From: Streptomyces scopuliridis RB72
Lineage (GTDB): Bacteria > Actinomycetota > Actinomycetes > Streptomycetales > Streptomycetaceae
Assembly: GCF_000718095.1 (NCBI RefSeq)
Contig: NZ_JOEI01000004.1
Span: 62,001-126,000 of the forward strand
Reading direction: 5' to 3'
DNA length: 64,000 nt
The translations under genes were made by a program, and so were the position numbers. The number at the start of each line of letters is the position of its first letter. The stretch's first letter is position 1. The notes under the pieces were generated by a model. The model was given only the letters and a program-made list of their open reading frames with translations, had not been told where the DNA came from and searched no databases. Positions 28,874 to 37,587 of the stretch are shown piece after piece.

Positions 28874-29761
28874 GTGAGTACCCTTGCGCACACCATGATG
28901 ACCGCCGCCCGTTCCGTCGAGTCCGGCCTCGCCGAGCCGGGTGAACTCGACCGCTACCCCTTCGCGGAGGCGCCCGGCGCCGACCGCGTCGCCGCCCCCG
29001 TCTGGGACGGCGCCGACACCGACTTGGGCCGGGTGGGACGACGTACGACGAGCAGCCGCGGCCGCGGGCTGCACGGCCAACTCGTCCAGCAGCTCGGCCA
29101 GATGATCGTCTCCGGTGATCTGGGCGCCGACCGGCCGCTCGTACCCGAGGAGATCGGCCAGCGCTTCGAGGTCTCCCGCACGGTGGTGCGGGAGTCGCTG
29201 CGCGTGCTGGAGGCCAAGGGCCTGGTGAGCGCCCGCCCCAATGTGGGTACCCGTGTCCGTCCGGTGAGCGACTGGAATCTGCTCGACCCCGACATCATCG
29301 AATGGCGCGCTTTCGGGCCGCAGCGCGACGATCAGCGCCGCGAGCTGAGTGAGCTGCGCTGGACGATCGAGCCTCTCGCCGCGCGGCTGGCCGCCGGTCA
29401 TGGCCGGGCGGATGTCCAGCAGCGGCTCTCCGACATGGTGGGGATCATGAGCCATGCCCTCGCGCAGGGTGATTCGATCACCTTTTCGCGTGCGGACGCC
29501 GAATATCACTCCCTGCTGATCCAGCTCGCCGGCAACCGCATGCTGGAGCATCTCTCGGGGATCGTCTCGGCGGCCCTCCAGGTCTCCGGCGGTCCGGTCA
29601 CCGGATGCGACCGGCCCACCGAGGCGTCGCTCTCCCACCACGCGCGGATCGTCGACGCCCTCGCCGCCGGCGACGCGCACGCCGCCGAATCGGCCATGCG
29701 TCAACTGCTCACCGTCCAGCCTGAAGTGGAGCGCGTCGTTCCGGCACCGCGCGAGCACTGA
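28874..29761 (+). CDS. whiH: Sporulation regulator WhiH (GntR family, FadR subfamily)
   Basis: A 295-residue GntR-type regulator. The winged helix is at about residues 60-130 (LVPEEIGQRFEVSRTVVRESLRVLEAKGLV), followed by an all-helical FCD ligand-binding domain (about 145-275) with RADAEYHSLLIQLAGN. Identification as WhiH rests on the FadR-like type and on its position directly before hrdB, as in S. coelicolor. WhiH is needed for septation of aerial hyphae and responds to an unknown, probably acidic, metabolite. The GTG start has AAAGGA upstream; an earlier in-frame start 18 codons up has no good ribosome binding site. A WhiG-like -10 box lies upstream. Confidence 0.88.
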   Translation: MSTLAHTMMTAARSVESGLAEPGELDRYPFAEAPGADRVAAPVWDGADTDLGRVGRRTTSSRGRGLHGQLVQQLGQMIVSGDLGADRPLVPEEIGQRFEVSRTVVRESLRVLEAKGLVSARPNVGTRVRPVSDWNLLDPDIIEWRAFGPQRDDQRRELSELRWTIEPLAARLAAGHGRADVQQRLSDMVGIMSHALAQGDSITFSRADAEYHSLLIQLAGNRMLEHLSGIVSAALQVSGGPVTGCDRPTEASLSHHARIVDALAAGDAHAAESAMRQLLTVQPEVERVVPAPREH

Positions 29762-29803
29762 GCGCCGCCGAGGGCCTGGCGTACGGGGATGTACGCGTCG
29801 TGT

Positions 29804-29830
29804 GTCGCCGGACCCGGAGGGTCCGGCGAC
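29804..29830 (+). terminator. whiH terminator
   Basis: A perfect 12-bp stem (GTCGCCGGACCC and GGGTCCGGCGAC) with a three-base loop, 42 bases after the whiH stop codon. Confidence 0.75.
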
Positions 29831-30101
29831 GCGATTGTGGGGCCCTAAATCCCCCTTCTGGTCATTTTGTCGCAAATGGAGTGTGACTCGGGCCACGTGG
29901 AATGGGCGTAACACTCCTGGAGACAGCGCGATGACCTAAGAGGTGACAGCCGAGGAGGGAATACGTCCGCCACGCATGGCGCTGTATTCACCTCTGAGGT
30001 CCAAGCCCGCGCCGTCGGCACATCCCCAGCCGACGGTCGTCGGCTCCGGCCCGATCCTGGGCGGGGCCGGAAGCCGTTTCCATCGTTCCGAGAGGTTGTT
30101 C
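29831..30101 (+). other. hrdB promoter and leader region
   Basis: After the whiH terminator about 270 bp precede the hrdB start. The stretch 29846-29885 is AT richer than its surroundings (for example CATTTTGTCGCAAATGG) and probably contains the promoter. I cannot place the -35 and -10 boxes with confidence. An in-frame GTG at 29943 would lengthen HrdB by 53 residues of unconserved sequence and is rejected. Confidence 0.5.
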
Positions 30102-31652
30102 GTGTCGGCCAGCACATCCCGTACGCTCCCGCCGGAGATCGCCGAGTCCGAGTCTGTGATGGCGCTCATCGAGCGGGGAAAGGCTGATGGGCAGATCGCC
30201 GGCGATGACGTGCGTCGGGCCTTCGAGGCCGACCAGATTCCGCCAACCCAGTGGAAGAATGTTCTGCGCAGCCTCAACCAGATCCTCGAGGAAGAGGGTG
30301 TGACGCTGATGGTCAGTGCCGCGGAGTCGCCGAAGCGCACCCGCAAGAGCGTCGCAGCGAAGAGCCCGGTCAAGCGCACCGCCACCAAGACCGTCGCGGC
30401 CAAGACGACCACGACGAAGACCGTCGCGGCCGCCACCTCGGCCCCGGCGGCAGAGATCGTGGAAGCCGCGGCCGACGAGGCCGGCGCCCCCGCCAAGAAG
30501 GCGGCCGCGAAGAAGACCGTCGCCAAGAAGGCCACGGTCAAGAAGACCGCCGCGAAGAAGACGACGGCCAAGAAGGCCGTCGGCAAGAAGGACTCCGACG
30601 AGGCCGCCGACGGCGAAGAGCCCACAGATGAGGTGCAGGGCGGCAAGGGCGAGGAGGAGGAGACCGAGGGCGAGAACAAGGGCTTCGTACTCTCCGACGA
30701 CGACGAGGACGACGCGCCGGCCCAGCAGGTCGCCGTCGCCGGTGCCACCGCCGACCCGGTCAAGGACTATCTGAAGCAGATCGGCAAGGTCCCGCTCCTC
30801 AACGCGGAGCAGGAGGTCGAGCTCGCCAAGCGCATCGAGGCCGGTCTCTTCGCCGAGGACAAGCTGGCCAACTCCGACAAGCTCGCGCCGAAGCTCAAGC
30901 GCGAGCTGGAGATCATCGCCGAGGACGGCCGCCGGGCCAAGAACCACCTGCTGGAGGCCAACCTCCGACTGGTGGTCTCGCTGGCCAAGCGCTACACCGG
31001 CCGCGGCATGCTCTTCCTGGACCTGATCCAGGAGGGCAACCTCGGTCTGATCCGCGCGGTCGAGAAGTTCGACTACACCAAGGGCTACAAGTTCTCCACG
31101 TACGCCACCTGGTGGATCCGTCAGGCGATCACCCGCGCCATGGCCGACCAGGCCCGCACCATCCGTATCCCGGTGCACATGGTCGAGGTCATCAACAAGC
31201 TCGCGCGTGTGCAGCGCCAGATGCTCCAGGACCTGGGCCGCGAGCCCACCCCGGAGGAGCTGGCCAAGGAACTCGACATGACCCCCGAGAAGGTCATCGA
31301 GGTCCAGAAGTACGGCCGTGAGCCGATCTCGCTGCACACTCCGCTGGGCGAGGACGGCGACAGCGAGTTCGGAGACCTCATCGAGGACTCCGAGGCGGTC
31401 GTCCCGGCCGACGCCGTGAGCTTCACGCTCCTCCAGGAGCAGTTGCACTCGGTGCTCGACACGCTCTCCGAGCGTGAGGCGGGCGTGGTCTCCATGCGCT
31501 TCGGTCTCACGGACGGCCAGCCGAAGACGCTGGACGAGATCGGCAAGGTCTACGGCGTGACGCGTGAGCGCATCCGCCAGATCGAGTCCAAGACGATGTC
31601 GAAGCTGCGCCACCCTTCGCGTTCGCAGGTTCTGCGCGACTACCTGGACTAG
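30102..31652 (+). CDS. hrdB: Principal RNA polymerase sigma factor HrdB
   Basis: A 516-residue sigma-70 group 1 factor, essential and housekeeping. Region 1.1 is followed by a long Lys/Ala/Thr-rich stretch (about residues 75-165) and an acidic stretch (170-205), typical of Streptomyces HrdB. Region 1.2 starts at [17 protein letters not shown] near 215; region 2 includes [23 protein letters not shown] near 325; region 4.2 ends with [20 protein letters not shown]. The GTG start, with GAGAGG upstream, gives [16 protein letters not shown], the conserved HrdB N-terminus. The stop codon TAG lies inside the terminal inverted repeat of the following element. Confidence 0.97.
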   Translation: MSASTSRTLPPEIAESESVMALIERGKADGQIAGDDVRRAFEADQIPPTQWKNVLRSLNQILEEEGVTLMVSAAESPKRTRKSVAAKSPVKRTATKTVAAKTTTTKTVAAATSAPAAEIVEAAADEAGAPAKKAAAKKTVAKKATVKKTAAKKTTAKKAVGKKDSDEAADGEEPTDEVQGGKGEEEETEGENKGFVLSDDDEDDAPAQQVAVAGATADPVKDYLKQIGKVPLLNAEQEVELAKRIEAGLFAEDKLANSDKLAPKLKRELEIIAEDGRRAKNHLLEANLRLVVSLAKRYTGRGMLFLDLIQEGNLGLIRAVEKFDYTKGYKFSTYATWWIRQAITRAMADQARTIRIPVHMVEVINKLARVQRQMLQDLGREPTPEELAKELDMTPEKVIEVQKYGREPISLHTPLGEDGDSEFGDLIEDSEAVVPADAVSFTLLQEQLHSVLDTLSEREAGVVSMRFGLTDGQPKTLDEIGKVYGVTRERIRQIESKTMSKLRHPSRSQVLRDYLD

Positions 31653-31817
31653 GGCCTGTCTCCAAAGTCCCGCCTGCCCGGCGACGCCCGGCACGCACGT
31701 TCGCGGCGTTGTCGGGATCTCCCCAGTACGTCCAGTACTGGGGAGACCCTCCGCCTTGCGATCGCACGCACCAGACGCTGCGGCCTGATCCGCGAAGATC
31801 GGCCGGACAGGACCTAG
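31649..31817. mobile_element. MITE-like non-coding palindromic element after hrdB
   Basis: About 169 bp bounded by imperfect terminal inverted repeats, CTAGGGCCTGTC at the left and GACAGGACCTAG at the right (11 of 12 match). The interior holds a perfect 12-bp hairpin (TCTCCCCAGTAC and GTACTGGGGAGA, 31718-31746) and no gene. The left end contains the hrdB stop codon. I recall very similar sequences scattered in intergenic regions of other Streptomyces, but could not check this. Confidence 0.55.
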
Positions 31818-31843
31818 GCCCAGGGGGCGCGCGAAGCACGAGT

Positions 31844-31877
31844 GAAGGCCCGGATGCCACCGAGGATCCGGGCCTTC
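31844..31877 (+). terminator. Hairpin downstream of hrdB
   Basis: A perfect 12-bp stem (GAAGGCCCGGAT and ATCCGGGCCTTC) with a ten-base loop and further GC pairing outside it. It probably terminates hrdB transcription after the repeat element. Confidence 0.7.
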
Positions 31878-31958
31878 GCGCTGCGCGCGGGGGTGCGAGA
31901 CTCGACCGGTGGGGTGACTCTGGGTAGATCGGAGTCCACCGGAGAGTCAGGAGACTGT

Positions 31959-32822
31959 ATGCGTCGTTCCGTAGCCCGAGTGCTGACCGCCCGAGCGCTG
32001 ACCGGAGGACTGGCCGTGATCACCGCGGGGGCGGTGCTGCCACTCGTCGCGCCTGTCCCCGCCGCCGCCGATCGGGTGATCGTCGGCGGTCAGGCGGTGC
32101 GGATCGCCGACAGCCCTTGGGTCGTGGCTCTGTCCAGCCGTGACCGCTTCGGGGGTACGCGTGCGGGCCAGTTCTGCGGAGGCGTGGTGGTGGCGCCGAC
32201 GAAAGTGCTGACCGCCGCCCACTGCGTGGGCAAGGACGTCCTCGGGGCGGCCCCGAAGGACGTACCGGACCTCCGCGTCATCGCGGGCCGTGAGCGGCTG
32301 CGCGGCTCGGGCGGGCGCGAGATCGCCGTACGGTCCGTTCAGGTGGATCCGGCGTACGAGCCGCGCACCAACGAGTCGGACCTCGCCGTACTGACGCTCT
32401 CGCGCGCGCTGCCCGCGGAGTACGCGATCCGGCCCGCGGAGCCGGGAGACCCGGCCGCCGCGCCGGGCACCGACGCGGCGGTCTACGGCTGGGGTGATAC
32501 CTCGGGCGACGCCGACTACGCTCAGGCGCTGCGCTCCGCGCCTGTGAAGGTGCTGCCGGACTCCAGCTGCGAGCGGGCGTACCCAGGAGGCTCAGGAGAC
32601 CGCTACGAGGCCTCCACGATGCTCTGTGCGGGCGATCCCCGGGGCGGGCATGACGCGTGCCAGGGGGACAGCGGCGGGCCGCTGGTGGCCAAGGGACGGC
32701 TTATCGGGCTGGTGTCCTGGGGGAGCGGCTGCGGGCGCGCGGACAGTCCGGGGGTCTACACCCGGATCACCATGGGCGCGCGGCCCGTCGCCGACGCGGT
32801 CGGAGCACGGGCCCCGCGCTGA
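31959..32822 (+). CDS. Secreted trypsin-like serine protease
   Basis: A 287-residue S1 family protease. A signal peptide (basic MRRSVARVLTAR, then a hydrophobic core ending near PAAADR at 38) is followed by the mature N-terminus IVGGQAV. The catalytic triad is His88 (TAAHC), Asp141 (NESDLAVL) and Ser238 (CQGDSGGP). Asp232 at the base of the specificity pocket predicts cleavage after Arg or Lys. Paired cysteines sit at the usual places. The ATG is chosen for the signal peptide and AGGAGA upstream. It lies alone between hrdB and a convergent small gene, with terminators on both sides. Similar enzymes act during mycelial development. Confidence 0.9.
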   Translation: MRRSVARVLTARALTGGLAVITAGAVLPLVAPVPAAADRVIVGGQAVRIADSPWVVALSSRDRFGGTRAGQFCGGVVVAPTKVLTAAHCVGKDVLGAAPKDVPDLRVIAGRERLRGSGGREIAVRSVQVDPAYEPRTNESDLAVLTLSRALPAEYAIRPAEPGDPAAAPGTDAAVYGWGDTSGDADYAQALRSAPVKVLPDSSCERAYPGGSGDRYEASTMLCAGDPRGGHDACQGDSGGPLVAKGRLIGLVSWGSGCGRADSPGVYTRITMGARPVADAVGARAPR

Positions 32823-32851
32823 TCGGAGTGCGGGCCCCACGACGACGAGAA

Positions 32852-32887
32852 CGGGCGGTCACCCTGCGGTACAGGGGTGGCCGCCCG
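32852..32887. terminator. Bidirectional terminator after the protease gene
   Basis: CGGGCGGTCACCC pairs with GGGTGGCCGCCCG (one mismatch in 13) over a ten-base loop, between two convergent genes. Confidence 0.7.
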
Positions 32888-32933
32888 TCGGCCGGCTCGG
32901 GACCGGCCCCTGGCTCGTCGTGGATGCGAGGTG

Positions 32934-33164
32934 TCAGTGTTCCTCTTCACCGCCGCCGGCCGGTACGGCCGTCAGTCGGTCGGTCTCATCCTGTATTTCC
33001 GCGGCGATCTTCTTGAGTTCCGGCTCGAACTTGCGTCCGTGGTGGGCGCAGAAGAGCAGTTCACCACCGCTGGACAGGAGGACGCGCAGATAGGCCTGGG
33101 CGCCGCACCGGTCGCAGCGGTCAGCCGCGGTCAGCGGGCTCGCGGGGGTCAGAACAGTAGTCAC
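32934..33164 (-). CDS. DUF7455-type small zinc-ribbon-like protein
   Basis: A 76-residue protein with RCDRCGAQAYLRV near residue 16 and LLFCAHHGRKF near 37, so three Cys and one or two His could bind one zinc ion. The C-terminal part is a charged helix (EPELKKIAAEIQDETDRL). Such proteins are widespread next to parE in Streptomyces. Function unknown. The GTG start is followed by the conserved MTTVLTPASPLTAADRC N-terminus. Confidence 0.75.
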   Translation of the reverse strand: MTTVLTPASPLTAADRCDRCGAQAYLRVLLSSGGELLFCAHHGRKFEPELKKIAAEIQDETDRLTAVPAGGGEEEH

Positions 33165-33619
33165 GTCGCCTCTTCTCTAGCTCGACGAGCTGTCGTACCA
33201 GGGTCAACATCCAACCAGGCCGAAAACGTTCCCGCTCTCGGCTTTTCCTCGAAAGTTTCTTCCGTTGTGGCTGACTGCTGACGGTTGGCGGCGAATGGGC
33301 CGTATTGCTCGCGGGGCTTCGCACTACGGGTTTCGCGTTGCTTGACGTTGCTTGTCAGGGGGATCGCCCTCGCCGGCCGGCTTGCCGGTTGTTGATGAGG
33401 ACGTGCCCGGAGCCTAAATGGTTCATGCCTGGAAGGGAACGTGATGTGTGCTTCACTCCATCGAAGGATCGAACACCTATGCGACCTTGGACTAGCATGA
33501 GAATTCGCGAGGGTGGCGTGACAACGGCTCTACCAGGCCTCTGTACCCTCTGACCGGTGACAGACGCCGGGCCTTTACCCCACGGGGGCCCATCTCAAAT
33601 TCAGCGAGGAGCGAACCGC
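33165..33619. other. Divergent region between the DUF7455 gene and parE
   Basis: About 455 bp without a convincing gene; an 82-codon plus-strand frame has no coding character. It contains a perfect palindrome AGCTCGACGAGCT (33179-33191) near the minus-strand gene and a direct repeat GTTGCTTG (33337 and 33347). A TAGCAT box at about 33494 could be a parE -10 element. No known RNA motif was recognised. Confidence 0.5.
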
Positions 33620-35746
33620 GTGACCGCCGATACGTCCGTGCCGTCCACTGCGCTGCTGACAGCAGACCGTGACGGCTCCAACTACACCGCGCGGCACCTG
33701 CTCGTCCTTGAAGGGCTCGAAGCGGTCCGCAAACGCCCCGGAATGTATATCGGCTCGACCGACAGCCGCGGCCTGATGCACTGCCTCTGGGAGATCATCG
33801 ACAACTCGGTCGACGAGGCCCTGGGCGGGTACTGCGACCACATCGAGGTGATCCTCCACGAGGACGGCTCGGTCGAGGTCAAGGACAACGGCCGGGGCAT
33901 CCCCGTCGACGTCGAGCCCAAGACCGGCCTCTCCGGCATCGAGGTCGTGATGACCAAGCTGCACGCCGGCGGAAAGTTCGGCGGCGGCTCGTACGCCGCC
34001 TCGGGCGGTCTGCACGGCGTGGGCGCCTCCGTCGTGAACGCCCTCTCCGCCCGGCTGGACGTCGAGGTGGACCGCAACAGCGCCACGCACTCGATCAGCT
34101 TCCGGCGCGGTGTCCCCGGGATGTTCACCGAGCAGGGCCCCGACAGCCCCTTCGATCCCGCGAACGGGCTGCGCAAGGGCAAGCGGGTGCCCAAGACCCG
34201 TACCGGCACGCGCGTCCGCTACTGGGCCGACCGGCAGATCTTCCTCAAGGACGCCAAGCTCTCCCTGGACACGCTCCACCAGCGTGCCCGGCAGACCGCC
34301 TTCCTGGTCCCCGGACTGACGATCGTCGTCAGGGACGAGCGGGGCCTCGGCGAGAGCGAGGGCAACGGCACGATCGAGGAGACGTTCCGGTTCGACGGCG
34401 GTATCAGCGAATTCTGTGAATATCTCGCGCAGGACAAGGCCGTCTGCGATGTGCTGCGGCTGACCGGGCAGGGCACCTTCAAGGAGACCGTGCCGGTCCT
34501 GGACGACCGGGGGCACATGACTCCCACCGAGGTCACCCGCGAGCTGGGCGTCGATGTCGCCCTGCGCTGGGGCACCGGGTACGACACCACCGTCAAGTCG
34601 TTCGTGAACATCATCGCCACCCCCAAGGGCGGCACGCATGTGACCGGATTCGAGCGTTCCCTGACCAAAACGGTCAATGAGGCGCTGCGCTCGGCGAAGA
34701 TGCTGCGCGTCGCGGAGGACGACGTCGTCAAGGACGACGCCCTGGAGGGCCTCACGGCCGTGGTCACGGTACGGCTCGCCGAGCCGCAGTTCGAGGGCCA
34801 GACCAAGGAGGTCCTCGGTACGTCCGCGGCCAACCGGATCGTCGCCAACGTCATCGCCAAGGAGCTCAAGGCGTTCCTGACCTCGACGAAGCGCGACGCC
34901 AAGGCGCAGGCCCGCGCCGTGCTGGAGAAGGCCGTCGCCGCCGCCCGTACGCGGATCGCGGCCCGCCAGCACAAGGAGGCGCAGCGCAGGAAGACGGCGC
35001 TGGAGTCCTCCTCGCTGCCGGCCAAGCTCGCCGACTGCCGCAGTGACGACGTGGACCGCAGCGAGCTGTTCATCGTGGAGGGCGACTCCGCGCTCGGTAC
35101 GGCCAAGCTCGCCAGGAACAGCGAGTTCCAGGCGCTGCTGCCGATCCGGGGCAAGATCCTCAACGTCCAGAAGTCATCCGTCTCGGACATGCTCAAGAAC
35201 GCCGAGTGCGGGGCGATCATCCAGGTCATAGGGGCGGGCTCGGGCCGGACCTTCGACATCGACGCCGCCCGTTACGGCAAGATCGTGCTGCTGGTCGACG
35301 CCGATGTCGACGGCGCCCATATCCGCTGCCTGCTGCTCACGCTGTTCCAGCGCTATATGCGGCCGATGGTGGAGGCGGGCCGGGTCTTCGCCGCCGTACC
35401 GCCGCTGCACCGGATCGAGCTGGTCCAGCCCAAGAAGGGCCAGGACAAGTACGTCTACACGTACTCGGACAACGAGCTGCGGCAGACGCTGCTGGAGTTC
35501 CAGCGCAAGAACGTGCGGTTCAAGGACGCCATCCAGCGCTACAAGGGCCTTGGCGAGATGGACGCCGACCAGCTGGCGGAGACGACGATGGACCCGCGCC
35601 ACCGCACCCTGCGGCGGATCAACATCGGGGACCTGGAGTCGTCGGAGCAGATCTTCGACCTGCTGATGGGCAATGAGGTGGCTCCTCGCAAGGAGTTCAT
35701 CACCAGCTCGGCGGCGACACTGGACCGCTCGCGCATCGACGCCTGA
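33620..35746 (+). CDS. parE: DNA topoisomerase IV subunit B (ParE; annotated in some genomes as second GyrB)
   Basis: A 708-residue type IIA topoisomerase ATPase subunit. The GHKL ATPase region shows KRPGMYIGST near residue 42, EIIDNSVDEAL near 62 and GGLHGVGASVVNALS near 130. The TOPRIM domain has EGDSALGTAK near 480 and DADVDGAHIR near 560. Length and the partner parC 22 kb downstream support topoisomerase IV, which separates replicated chromosomes; the canonical gyrBA pair lies near oriC in Streptomyces. The GTG start has GAGGAG upstream; an earlier GTG would add 21 unlikely residues. Confidence 0.92.
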   Translation: MTADTSVPSTALLTADRDGSNYTARHLLVLEGLEAVRKRPGMYIGSTDSRGLMHCLWEIIDNSVDEALGGYCDHIEVILHEDGSVEVKDNGRGIPVDVEPKTGLSGIEVVMTKLHAGGKFGGGSYAASGGLHGVGASVVNALSARLDVEVDRNSATHSISFRRGVPGMFTEQGPDSPFDPANGLRKGKRVPKTRTGTRVRYWADRQIFLKDAKLSLDTLHQRARQTAFLVPGLTIVVRDERGLGESEGNGTIEETFRFDGGISEFCEYLAQDKAVCDVLRLTGQGTFKETVPVLDDRGHMTPTEVTRELGVDVALRWGTGYDTTVKSFVNIIATPKGGTHVTGFERSLTKTVNEALRSAKMLRVAEDDVVKDDALEGLTAVVTVRLAEPQFEGQTKEVLGTSAANRIVANVIAKELKAFLTSTKRDAKAQARAVLEKAVAAARTRIAARQHKEAQRRKTALESSSLPAKLADCRSDDVDRSELFIVEGDSALGTAKLARNSEFQALLPIRGKILNVQKSSVSDMLKNAECGAIIQVIGAGSGRTFDIDAARYGKIVLLVDADVDGAHIRCLLLTLFQRYMRPMVEAGRVFAAVPPLHRIELVQPKKGQDKYVYTYSDNELRQTLLEFQRKNVRFKDAIQRYKGLGEMDADQLAETTMDPRHRTLRRINIGDLESSEQIFDLLMGNEVAPRKEFITSSAATLDRSRIDA

Positions 35747-35773
35747 GTCGGGACGCCCGGGGCATCCGGGACA

Positions 35774-35801
35774 ACGGCCTCCACCCACGGGTGGAGGCCG
35801 T
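35774..35801 (+). terminator. parE terminator
   Basis: A perfect 13-bp inverted repeat, ACGGCCTCCACCC and GGGTGGAGGCCGT, separated by two bases, 27 bases after the stop codon. Confidence 0.8.
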
Positions 35802-35896
35802 TCCTCCACCCGTGATCAACCCCCGCGCCGATGCTCCGACCTGGTGTTTCTCCGTAGCGTCGAAGTCGTTGAACTTCTTCGTCCCCGGAGGCCCCG

Positions 35897-36406
35897 ATGT
35901 CCTCGCTCCTCAATGTGCTGGTGGCCGTCGCGGTGGTCGCCCTGATCGCCGCCCGCCAGTCCAAGCCACAGCGGGTCACCGCCGAAGGGCACCGCTGGCT
36001 GGTGATGCCCGTCATCCTGGTCGTGATCGCGCTGGGTGAGCCCGGCCTGCTGGACGCGCGGGAGCCGTCGCTGTCGGCGCTGCTGCTGGGCGTCGAGCTG
36101 GTCGTGGGGGTGCTGATGGGCGCCGGCTGGGCCAGGACCAGCCATATCTGGACCGAGCGGGACGGGTCGGTGTGGTCGAAGGGCACGAAGGCCACCGCCA
36201 GGGTCTGGATCGCCGGCATCGCCCTGCGGCTGGGGCTCATGGGCGTCGGAGCGCTGATCGGGATCCATCAGGGCAGCGGGGCGCTGCTGCTCGCGCTCGC
36301 CGCCTCGGTGCTGGTCCGCAGGGGGCTGCTGGTGTGGCGGGCCCGCGCCGCCCGGCCGTCGTACGGTGACGGCGTAGCCGCCGCACCGTGGAAGGGCCGT
36401 GTGTGA
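35897..36406 (+). CDS. DUF1453 (CcdC-like) membrane protein
   Basis: A 169-residue membrane protein with about five hydrophobic segments (for example SLLNVLVAVAVVALIAAR and LSALLLGVELVVGVLMG). The conserved WTERDGSVWSKGTK segment lies between the third and fourth. It matches the DUF1453 family, whose function is not established. Its stop codon overlaps the GTG start of the following kinase gene, which suggests translational coupling with the two-component system. Confidence 0.72.
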   Translation: MSSLLNVLVAVAVVALIAARQSKPQRVTAEGHRWLVMPVILVVIALGEPGLLDAREPSLSALLLGVELVVGVLMGAGWARTSHIWTERDGSVWSKGTKATARVWIAGIALRLGLMGVGALIGIHQGSGALLLALAASVLVRRGLLVWRARAARPSYGDGVAAAPWKGRV

Positions 36407-37587
36407 CTCCCGAGGCCTGGACGAACTGGCCCGCCCGGGAAGCTCTCTCCCGGGCGGGCCGCACCGATGCGCGGCGATGGCTGAACCGGGGCGTACGCGT
36501 GCTGGCCCTCGGCGCCCTGCTGTGGTCCACCTTCAGCGAGCGCCATGTGGCCGGCTGGGGCGCGGTCGCGGCCGTCGCGGGCGTACTGCTCACCGGATTC
36601 CTCGCCTGGTGCTTCTACCGCACCACGCTGCGCAACGATCTCTGGCCGTCGGTCGGGCTGCTCGTACTGCTGATGGGCGGGGCGGTCGTCGCGCGGCACG
36701 GCGGGTTCGAGATCCCGGCCACGGTGCTCTGGTGCGGCTGCGCGGTCGTCGCAATGGAACGGCTGCCGCTCGTCGCCGCGCTGCCCACCACCCTCGTCGC
36801 CCTCGGCGGTTTCGCGGCGTACAACCAGGACAGCCGGCTCACCACCACGATCACCACCGCGGGGCTGCTCCTGGCCGGATATGTACTGCGGCTCGACGCG
36901 GAGGCGCGTGGCAACGCCCAGCGGCTGCTGGCGCAGGAGCGCGCCGCCCGCGCCGCCGAGGCGGAGTCGGCAGCCCTCGCGGAACGGGCCAGGATCGCCC
37001 GGGACATCCATGACGTCCTGGCGCACAGCCTCTCCGCGCAGCTCGTCCATCTGGAGGCGGCCCGGCTGCGGATCGAGCGCGAGCCGCACAGCCCGTTCCG
37101 CGACCAGATCCTGGAACGGGTCGTCGCCGCGCGCTCCATGGCACGCGAAGGGCTCGCCGAGACCCGCCAGGCGCTCTCCGCGCTGCGCGGCGAGATGGCG
37201 CCCCTCGGCGACTATCTGCGTGAACTGGCCGCGATGGACGGCGCCGAGGTCGAGATCGGCGGCGAGCCGAGGCCACTGCCCGCGGAGGCGTCCCAGACCG
37301 TGCGCAGGGTGGTGCAGGAGGCGCTCACCAACGTACGGAAGCACGCCCCGGGCGCGCGGGTGCTGATCCGGCTCACATACGGCGCGGACGAGGTGACGCT
37401 GGACGTACGGGACTCCGGCGGGAAGGGCCCGGCACCGGCCGGGCTGGGGGCATCGGGCTCCGGGTACGGTCTGCTGGGGATGAAGGAGCGCGCCGAACTG
37501 CTCGGCGGCACTCTGGAGGCGGGTCCCGGAGGCCCGGAAGACCCCGACGAGAAGGGTTTCAGCGTGCGTTTGCGAGTGCCCGCATGA
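36403..37587 (+). CDS. Sensor histidine kinase (NarL/DesK type)
   Basis: A 394-residue kinase with five or so N-terminal membrane segments (residues 25-165), a HisKA_3 dimerisation segment with phospho-His in ARIARDIHDVLAHSL, and a C-terminal HATPase domain ending in SGYGLLGMKERAELLGGTLEAG. No extracellular sensor domain of size is visible, so it likely senses a membrane or intramembrane signal. The GTG start overlaps the stop of the DUF1453 gene (GTGA) and has GAAGGG upstream. The response regulator gene overlaps its end by four bases. Confidence 0.9.
   Translation: MTPEAWTNWPAREALSRAGRTDARRWLNRGVRVLALGALLWSTFSERHVAGWGAVAAVAGVLLTGFLAWCFYRTTLRNDLWPSVGLLVLLMGGAVVARHGGFEIPATVLWCGCAVVAMERLPLVAALPTTLVALGGFAAYNQDSRLTTTITTAGLLLAGYVLRLDAEARGNAQRLLAQERAARAAEAESAALAERARIARDIHDVLAHSLSAQLVHLEAARLRIEREPHSPFRDQILERVVAARSMAREGLAETRQALSALRGEMAPLGDYLRELAAMDGAEVEIGGEPRPLPAEASQTVRRVVQEALTNVRKHAPGARVLIRLTYGADEVTLDVRDSGGKGPAPAGLGASGSGYGLLGMKERAELLGGTLEAGPGGPEDPDEKGFSVRLRVPA

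Noticed and set aside
29943..30101. Longer HrdB beginning at an upstream GTG
   Set aside because: The extra 53 residues are not part of the conserved HrdB N-terminus, which starts at [12 protein letters not shown] with its own ribosome binding site.
33469..33483. CGAACACCTATGCG near parE as an SOS box
   Set aside because: The right half lacks the GTTCG core, so it does not fit the LexA consensus.
33305..33553. 82-codon plus-strand frame upstream of parE
   Set aside because: No ribosome binding site, no domain, mixed composition; it lies in the promoter and leader region of parE.
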